In this document: positions 57,149-64,000 of the stretch, in pieces
Layout of the letters: each line of letters opens with the position of its first letter
Numbering within the stretch: position 1 is the stretch's first letter
Source of the DNA: Linyphia triangularis
Taxonomy: Eukaryota; Arthropoda; Arachnida; Araneae; Linyphiidae
NCBI GenBank assembly: GCA_963978545.1
Contig: OZ021732.1
Span: 58,876,714-58,940,713, forward strand
Length of the DNA: 64,000 nt
Direction of reading: 5' to 3'
Notes under the pieces: model-generated
Told to the model about the DNA's origin: nothing
Databases searched by the model: none
The model's input: only the letters and a program-made list of their open reading frames with translations
Program-made: the position numbers and the translations under genes

Positions 57149-59632
57149 AGCACTTCCATTAAGAATTTTTAATAAAATTTTATGTTATCCTACTAACATT
57201 TTCGAAATCTTTAATCTCATTCATGCCTGTTATACTTCTAGTTTACTAAGGATATGTGAACTGACTAATAGTTACCATTTATGTCAATTCTATTTGTAAT
57301 TTCCAACTGAAATTTTAATATGAATACTTGAGATTTCCTGTGATTATTACACTTTTCATTTACATTAGAAAACGTAGACACACTTTTCGTTTACATTTCA
57401 TCACATTAGAAAAGCGTAGAATCTGAAATCTTTTGTGAATTCAATACATGAAATTGAAAATGTTAATTCCATTAGTAACAATAGTAGTATTAAATAGTTA
57501 TTAGTTTTAGATTATATAGTTATTATTATTATTTAACTAGTAATTAGTTCTAGGTATTTAGTTATTCGAAATGGGATAAGTAAAATGTTAAAATTTCAAC
57601 ACTATGTAGTACTAAAATTACTGCACAGTTAAGTGATTTAGATTATTATACAGGTTCCGAAAAAAACTATTTTCAAATTAGCATATTTCGATTCCTATTA
57701 ACTGTATAATAAAGTGACGTAAGGAGGTGATCGAGGAGAGTATTTCTAGGTTTTAGTAAAAAAGAATGTTTAATATCTTTATTTAAAATCATTATCCCGT
57801 TTTGAAGAATTTGGGACATTACCATTTTTTAGACTTAAACTGGACTTCACTGTTTTATAGAGATAATTTTTTCTATTACTACGAAAAATATACGTAAAGT
57901 GAGTACGGTCTGCTCTCAATTACAGTTATACCAAAACTATTTAAAATAATGCACATTTTTAGATTCCTTCTGATAAATTATATAGTTTTTAGCATGACCT
58001 TTGTTAAAATCATTAAATAGTGTTAATATGATTAAAAAAAAAAAAAAAAAAAAAAACTCGTCATTTTATTTACAACACATACACAGCCACTATTAATATT
58101 ACAAATTTTCTTCACTACATACTGGATTGTAAAGTATACTTTAAATGTAACGTTATTTCACCGATATCTAGAAGACATATTCTGAACTACACTCCACAAG
58201 TCAAGAAGAAAGAGCATCCATATATTTTTGTTATTACTGTCTGCAAAGTCTGCTTTGATAGCTTGAATTACAAAGTCGTCACTATTATATTCTTTTGTTT
58301 TTACTATCTTAGCGTAATAATCATCACAGTTACAAAAACTTTCTTCAGTCCAACTGTTGATATTATAAAGTGCATTATGTTTAAGTTATGCAGACGTAAA
58401 TGCTTATATTTTTACTAAAAATATATACCTTAACACACAATAAGGATTTATTCTAATAGTAATATGATTCTTTTGCGGTTTTAAGCTTTGCACTTGGACC
58501 TACTGTGCCCCAACTATGGCAAAACCGAGTACTCTCTACATTTAACCATTATACAAAACAATATTTTAGTTTTTATACTTAAGGCCAAAATTGTGAAAAA
58601 TTTAAATTTGTTTTTGCACATAAAAAATAAATATTTAAATAGAGCAATGCCTATTTTAATCCATGTATTTATGTGTTTTCTATCAGTTTCACCTTCTTAA
58701 GCATAGGCAAACTATTTTAATGTAAATAAAACTTGTTTGTGGTTTATTTGTTTAATTTGGTTATTACCCTTATTAGAAAACAAAATGTAGGTTAATATAC
58801 AAAAGAACACTACCAAATATGAAATTTTTTTTCAGACAATTAGTATTTGCGGTATAATGTAGAAGTAAATTAATGTATGAAAAAATAAATCTCCCTCTGG
58901 AGATTAAGTAATGAATGTTGGTGCACCGCTGAAGGTGAAGCAAATTGCTTGCCGTGTAATTTAGTTAATTTTAAAGCAGATAAAAAGTTTTAAATGTTCA
59001 TATATGATCCATGAAAATGTTTAAAAATAACAAATTAAAAAAATAAAAATATATATATTTATATTTTCTGAAAACTCTCTGATTTTAATTAAAGTTACGT
59101 TTTCTGCAATAAACAGTTCGTTCGTATTCGAAAAATAATTCTATAGAAAAAGTATTTGCACAGTAATCGATTTATAAATTTTCATTATTTAAATTAATTG
59201 AATATATTAATTTACCCACCTTTACAAGGGAATGAAAAAATCATATCGTTTTTAAATTAGTTGCATTAAAATACATGGAGACTGGAGCTTGAATAGTGGT
59301 GATGCATTGCGTTTTTATCAGACAAACACACGGACAACATTGCTCTGTATTGCTTAGTTTATAAAATTTCACAATAAATGCTGTAGTTTTCTGATGTTAC
59401 AAAATTTTGTCTAAAATATTGGCTTTTAAAATTTTATATTAATGTCAATAAATTATGATAAAATTAAAAAGAGCATTAGCCAAAATATGTAGCAATTTTA
59501 TTACCTAAATTTTAATTACGTATAAAAGTTCCTTATGGTAATTTCATGGGTGAAAATTCAAAACTATAAACCTGTAGTAGTTAGAATAATAATAGTATAT
59601 GAACAGTTTAAATTTATTTGCAATATATATTA
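57149..59632. other. AT-rich non-coding DNA
   Basis: Nothing recognised. A 70-codon frame at 58488-58700 lacks any signature. An A-run lies near 58029. Confidence 0.5.
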
Positions 59633-60040
59633 CTGAGTATCACGAAAAACATTTTTTGGAAATTCAAAAATACTTAAGGCCAAAGTATTTTTGAATTTTT
59701 AAAATTTGAATCGCCAAATCAATAAAAAGTTGTCACTCTGCTCATATATTTACCAAAAAAAATTTTTTTTTTTTTTCAATTGAAAAATATTTAGGTCTAC
59801 CAGAATGGGCATGAAGTTTGATTTTTTTTCATTTTTTTTTTATCAAACACGATTATTTTTTAAATATTTTAAATATGAATAAAGCACATTTTCATTTTCA
59901 AGTATAAATGTAAAGTTTAGAATATTAATTAACAGTAATAAAATATATATATATAACTGCCATATAACATTTAGATCTCCCAGAATCGACATGAAAGTCT
60001 TATTTTTTTTTTTACAACAAATGCACATTTTTCCATTTTT
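59633..60040 (+). repeat. Left long terminal inverted repeat
   Basis: Paired with 62480-62811. It contains an internal partial duplication: GGTCTACCAGAATGGGCATGAA (59793) resembles AGATCTCCCAGAATCGACATGAA (59972). Confidence 0.78.
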
Positions 60041-60551
60041 AAACCATTATTTAAAGCAATTCCAATTAGTTTATTTATAGTCAATTTATAAAAGTAAGGA
60101 CACATTTCAAATTCGCTTTGAGCTATCAATAAATAGGGGCCAATTATAAGGAAAATATTCAGGAAGACCCCTATTTTCTAGAGGTTCTCTAATTTCGTGA
60201 CAAACTACAAGATTGTCTTTTTGTCAGAAGACTAGCAGATCTTTTTCTCTTGTATGGTAAAAACTAATTTTGGTTCCTTGCTCCAGTAATTTTTTTTCTT
60301 TCAACCTGGAAGCCAGTAATTCAGAAGCTTCATTTTGAAGAATCGAGATCTCAGATGAGGTCATTTAATTCGTACTGAATGAAATGTTGAGGAATCGAAG
60401 ATATCCCATCATAATCACTATTACCTTCATTAATATCAGAAGGGTGATCAGAAGGACAATACTCGTCCTTACAGAGCTTTGGTAGCTGGCGAAACGTTGG
60501 TATCGGCACTGCCTCTGAATGAAGGACAGATCTTGCAGAGAATAAATTAGG

Positions 60552-60728
60552 TTGGTTGTTTTCAGATTATCTGGCGCCGTCAGCAACACTAGGGCTATAA
60601 TGAGCCGAAACATTCGTCATTAGACAAGCCAAAATGCATTTACAAACACCCATGTCCAACACGGGACTCGAACCCGCAACCTCGCGGTCTAGAGGCCAGC
60701 ACGCTAACCACTATACCGTTTGGTCGGC
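60552..60728 (-). mobile_element. tRNA-derived SINE (family 1, copy 2) with 14-bp target duplication
   Basis: It has the same structure as 5659-5838. Read on the minus strand there is an A-box region GGTATAGTGGTTAGCGTGC, a perfect B box GGTTCGAGTCC, a unique body and a CAACCAA tail. GAGAATAAATTAGG flanks it at 60538-60551 and 60729-60742 without a mismatch. It is nested inside the long-inverted-repeat element, so it is younger. The tRNA-like head again fails to form good acceptor and anticodon stems. Confidence 0.94.
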
Positions 60729-61795
60729 GAGAATAAATTAGGATAAGTCCACTTGCTACAGTTGTTTCGATTGATACCAGTTATATATACTAAACAGAAA
60801 TAATAGCCAACTCTTGTAAATTGGATTTAGGACTTCTCAAAGAGAAGTAAGAATTGCACATTTCACTCAGAACTACGCGTTAAAGAAGCACTAATCTAAA
60901 AAAGTAGAGCTGATAGAGAAAAACTGATTTCATATTTAGATTCGGCTCCCAAAATATAGTTAAAATCAGTTATAAAATCTTCGGCACCAATTTTTTTTTT
61001 TTTTTTTTTTTTTGCCTGTGAAATTTTTTATTGTCACAGACTTCGAGTGATAAAAGTGTATTGTTCTTTTAACGCTATTTATGTTCGTTTGAGTGGATGT
61101 TGGTTTTTTATAAATGCTCGGTTCTCCATAATATCTTTTATGAAGACACACACAACACAACCTTACATCTTAGCTACATCCATCAGAATGATTATATATT
61201 CACAAAACAATTATTTACAATAAAAATAGTACACATGGTGCCATCTATAGCCATTATCAGTATCTAACAGAAAGTGTATTTTATAGAAAAAACTTTTACC
61301 ATGGGAAAAGCCAGAAAGATAAATTATTTCAGTAAAACAAGGGCTGATATAAAACCTTCTAATTTTTTCTTGAGCATGTGGACGTAGAGCTATTTCCATT
61401 AGAGTAGGAGCTCAATAAGAAAATGTACTTTAGAAATAGATTGAAATGTTGTAACACTAGAAAATCAGGTAATGATAATAGATAAATTGAAGGTTTTTCG
61501 TGAGAGAGTAAATTACCATTAAGGTTTTAGTTCAGATATTTTTAGCTCTATTTTACTCGATTTATATAATCGAAAGGATGAAGAAATAAGTATAGAAATT
61601 GTGAGTTGTAAATATGGTCGCATGAATAAACGAGAAGAACACATATCTTTGGTATAAGAACTATATTCAACATATTTTGAACACGCAAAACTCCAGGCAA
61701 TGGCTCTGGAAAAAACGTGCTTGTATGTGCGAAATTTTTTTCCCTAAACATTAATTTTAGGTTGGTGAAAACCTTCTTGGTTTTTACATTGTAGA

Positions 61796-61826
<31 letters not shown>

Positions 61827-61849
61827 CTTTTGCTTGCTAGACATCTAAT

Positions 61850-62180
61850 ATGTTTTCATGTGTCAAACAGCATTCCCAAAAAGAGATGTTCTGTATATAA
61901 CATAAAAACACTTCTTTGTAGAGTTGATAAAACAACAGACTTAAGAGCATCTTCTAAATACTTGATGCGTTGTATTATTTTAAAAACGTTCTGTGGTGTA
62001 TAAATAATTTTAGGAGGGTATTTTATTTTAAACCATACGGTAGCATAAGCTGCCATTACAAATTTAGCTAGTTTTCAACTGCGGGGTTGGATCAAGTGAA
62101 ATAATATATAAACGTAAATTCGGTTTATAATTTTTAGTCATCTTGAATGAGAAATGTTTCCAGGGTTTCTGCTTGCTAAT
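61850..62180 (-). pseudogene. Copy C of the unclassified gene family (decayed)
   Basis: On the minus strand it reads GLASRNPGNISHSR, a stop, then YATVWFKIKYPP, VFKIIQRIKYLEDALKSVV and TEHLFLGMLFDT. The NPGNISHSR part matches EPGAFHIQS of copy B, and LEDALKSVV...LFD matches LKAVIDPVI...TND of copy B. Downstream on the same strand, IRRFYISP near 61350 may be a further remnant; copy A has RKTIRHFT in the matching position. Upstream, a 74-codon open stretch (62183-62407), rich in Ser and Pro, runs toward it but is not clearly the same protein. Stops make it non-functional. Its place between long inverted repeats is the best evidence that the family belongs to a DNA transposon. Confidence 0.7.
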
Positions 62181-62479
62181 CCTTAGGAGCATTTGCTTGA
62201 TAGTACCCTGGGTGGCTTTTTCCATGGGAAAAGCATTTTACTATTAAATACACTTTCGTCACGAGAACTCTGAGACATTGAATCATTTTCAGTAACGTTA
62301 CCTTCACTTCTCAAACCTAGAGTCTTTGTTGGTTGAGGACTCCAAGGAGTGACATGGGGGGGGGGGGGAAGTGACATGAATTGACACTTGAGTGTAGTAT
62401 AGCCCATTTCATAAAATGATATTCCCGAAATTTCAAAATATAATAAAATAATTGAAATTAATTTTAAGAATGAGTTAAA

Positions 62480-62811
62480 AATAAATGCGCATTTTGTAAA
62501 AAAAATTAATGGTCTTCATGTAGATTCTGGGGTACCTAAATGTTAGATGGCAGGTGTAATTTTTGTATTACTGTTAATTAATATTCTAAACTTTACATTT
62601 TTATACTTGAAACAAAAAACATTTATTTTTCTGGGTTTTTTAAATAAAAATCATTGTTTTTAACAAACAAAAAAAATCAAAATTCAGGTCCTTTCTCTGA
62701 GTATTAAATATTTTTCGATTGATCAAAAAACATTTTTGCTAAAATTTGCGATGAAAATTTTTATCGACTTGAAATTTTAAATTTCTTGAAAAAGTTTTTC
62801 GTGATACGCCC
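62480..62811 (-). repeat. Right long terminal inverted repeat
   Basis: Reverse-complement match of 59633-60040, with AT-rich indels. Confidence 0.78.
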
Positions 62812-64000
62812 TAATATATACATACTTTACATGAAATTAGCAAATTGCCTGTATTGGATATTTTTTTATATCCTGTATTAACTAAGTATTTCTACTTTAA
62901 TAAGTACTTTATCACATTCAACGCCTATTCTTTTTTTCTATTTTTAGAATGAAATATTGAACAATTATTGGTTAGAGAATTTAAAAGTATTAGTTTTTGC
63001 AGTAAAGCGAAACTTTGTACTTAGATTGCATTAAAAAAAAACACATTTCAACATATATGATAACCTTTTTCGTTGCTTTTATAACCTTATACCACCAGTG
63101 TATTTAAATTTCACAAATAAATTACCTACTATTCTTTAAAACCATAACCACATACAACTACAATTGTATTATTCTCAAAATTCAATATCACATGATAAAA
63201 ATGTCGACGATTTCTTTTTCCAAAATGCTACCGCCACATTCAGAGAACCAAATACACTCGAGTGATCCTATAATTCTATTGCAGTTAACATCATCGCAAA
63301 TTTTTATAAAGATTCTCTAGTAAATAACAGTCAGTGAACCCATAAACTTCAAAGAAGAAATGAAATTGTTGTTGATGAAAACTACGACAATAAAAAACTC
63401 TACAAAGTTGTCAATGTATGTGTGAAACAAAATGTTTGTTTGAATCATTTTTCTATATCTTCTTCTATGTTTCTTCAATAGTATATGTGAACCACATTTT
63501 CCATGCTTAGCACATAACAATTGGATCTAAGAACAACTAGTGGTGAGGAGAAAAAAGATTTATATATTTTGGTCACGTATCATCCATCAACATGCAATAA
63601 ATTAGCCCCCGAAAAAGTAAGAAACTGCACAACATATCATAAAGAACAACATATATATATTTCTTCAGCTCTAGTTTGACCGATTGATAAACAATGTTGC
63701 TTGCTTGCAGTATTTCTTATCTGAATAAATCATGTATAGTCTGGGGTAAATATGCTACAAACGAATTCTTGTCCATATCAAAGCAATGTATGTACTGTAT
63801 TCAATATTTACTAAAATTTAATACCTAAACAAAGTTGAAAATAAAGGCAAATATTTTTTGTATGCTTAAAAACATTATTATGCGAATTTGTAAAATAAAA
63901 AAATAAAAAATCAGTCAGCTACAAATTTTCAAATTCGTGATTTCACTTAAAAATGTATACAAAGGTTTTTAGCTACCACTAATTATTCTGAATTTCAAAA
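62812..64000. other. AT-rich non-coding DNA
   Basis: Nothing recognised. A 67-codon minus-strand frame at 63317-63520 shows no domain. Confidence 0.5.

Larger units (their letters stand above)
59633..62811 (-). mobile_element. ~3.2-kb element with 300-400-bp terminal inverted repeats carrying copy C
   Basis: The left arm (59633-60040) and right arm (about 62480-62811) are inverted copies. The ends read GTATCACGAAAAAC on both sides. Inside, GTAAAGTTTAGAATATTAAT, TTAACAGTAATA, CTGCCAT.TAACATTTAG and CCCAGAATC.ACATGAA occur in the same order in the left arm and in the reverse complement of the right arm. Between the arms lies a decayed minus-strand gene of the same family as 27697-28760 and 29000-29770. 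A SINE has inserted next to the left arm. AT-rich flanks (TATATTA/TAATATA) obscure the target duplication, so the superfamily is undecided. Confidence 0.78.

Noticed and set aside
62183..62407. 74-codon Ser/Pro-rich frame as an independent gene
   Set aside because: It lies upstream of copy C on the same strand inside the inverted-repeat element, crosses a poly(G) run, and has no recognisable domain.

Overview
Eukaryotic nuclear DNA, very AT-rich (by eye about 70% A+T), with no intact host protein-coding gene that I can support. The mix of decayed piggyBac, Tc1/mariner, hAT-like, Harbinger-like and Helitron-like elements, tRNA-derived SINEs, long poly(A)/poly(T) tracts and very long (TA)n, (TTA)n and (TTTA)n microsatellites suggests a large arthropod genome. 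An arachnid is my best guess, but the species cannot be fixed from this sequence. The window reads as intergenic or intronic DNA shaped by successive transposon insertions. Almost every open reading frame longer than 60 codons is chance, a microsatellite translation, or a piece of a dead transposase.

Layout. 1-3.8 kb: unique AT-rich DNA with a 181-bp tandem duplication. 3.8-5.55 kb: a piggyBac element with TTAA flanks and a central deletion. 5.6-6.35 kb: a tRNA-derived SINE and a 62-bp truncated retroposon, both with perfect target-site duplications. 6.5-8.06 and 14.7-16.1 kb: two copies of one element built on 148-bp tandem repeats; the second is freshly homogenised. 8.5-9.1 kb: a TTAA-flanked inverted-repeat element. 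10.8 kb: a foldback MITE. 12.4-12.9 kb: a mariner remnant. 18.4-18.8 and 21.5-21.9 kb: giant microsatellites. 24.15-25.69 kb: a 1.54-kb near-palindrome flanked by TA. 27.5-29.8 kb: two convergent, decayed copies of an unclassified mobile gene family, the first next to a promoter-like module. 34.7-36.0 kb: a hAT-like element. 38.4-45.4 kb: a Tc1 transposase pseudogene split by a ~6-kb Harbinger-like element that itself holds a Helitron-like fragment, a tandem duplication and a SINE. 48.1-49.6 kb: two tandem copies of an ~800-bp repeat, with an inverted fragment at 55.7 kb. 50.2 kb: (TTTA)67. 56.9 kb: a 259-bp GC-rich piggyBac-type MITE. 59.6-62.8 kb: a ~3.2-kb element with 300-400-bp terminal inverted repeats that carries a third decayed copy of the unclassified family and a nested SINE.

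The most interesting signals are: (1) three decayed copies of the unclassified gene family, one enclosed by long inverted repeats, which suggests a DNA transposon group; (2) the Harbinger-in-Tc1 nesting, readable to the base through its 3-bp target duplication; (3) a tandem duplication at 43-44.6 kb whose second copy is a built-in empty site for a SINE; (4) two different retroposons with the same CAACCAACC tail; and (5) the 1.54-kb palindrome. Family assignments come from recognising motifs by eye; no database search was run.
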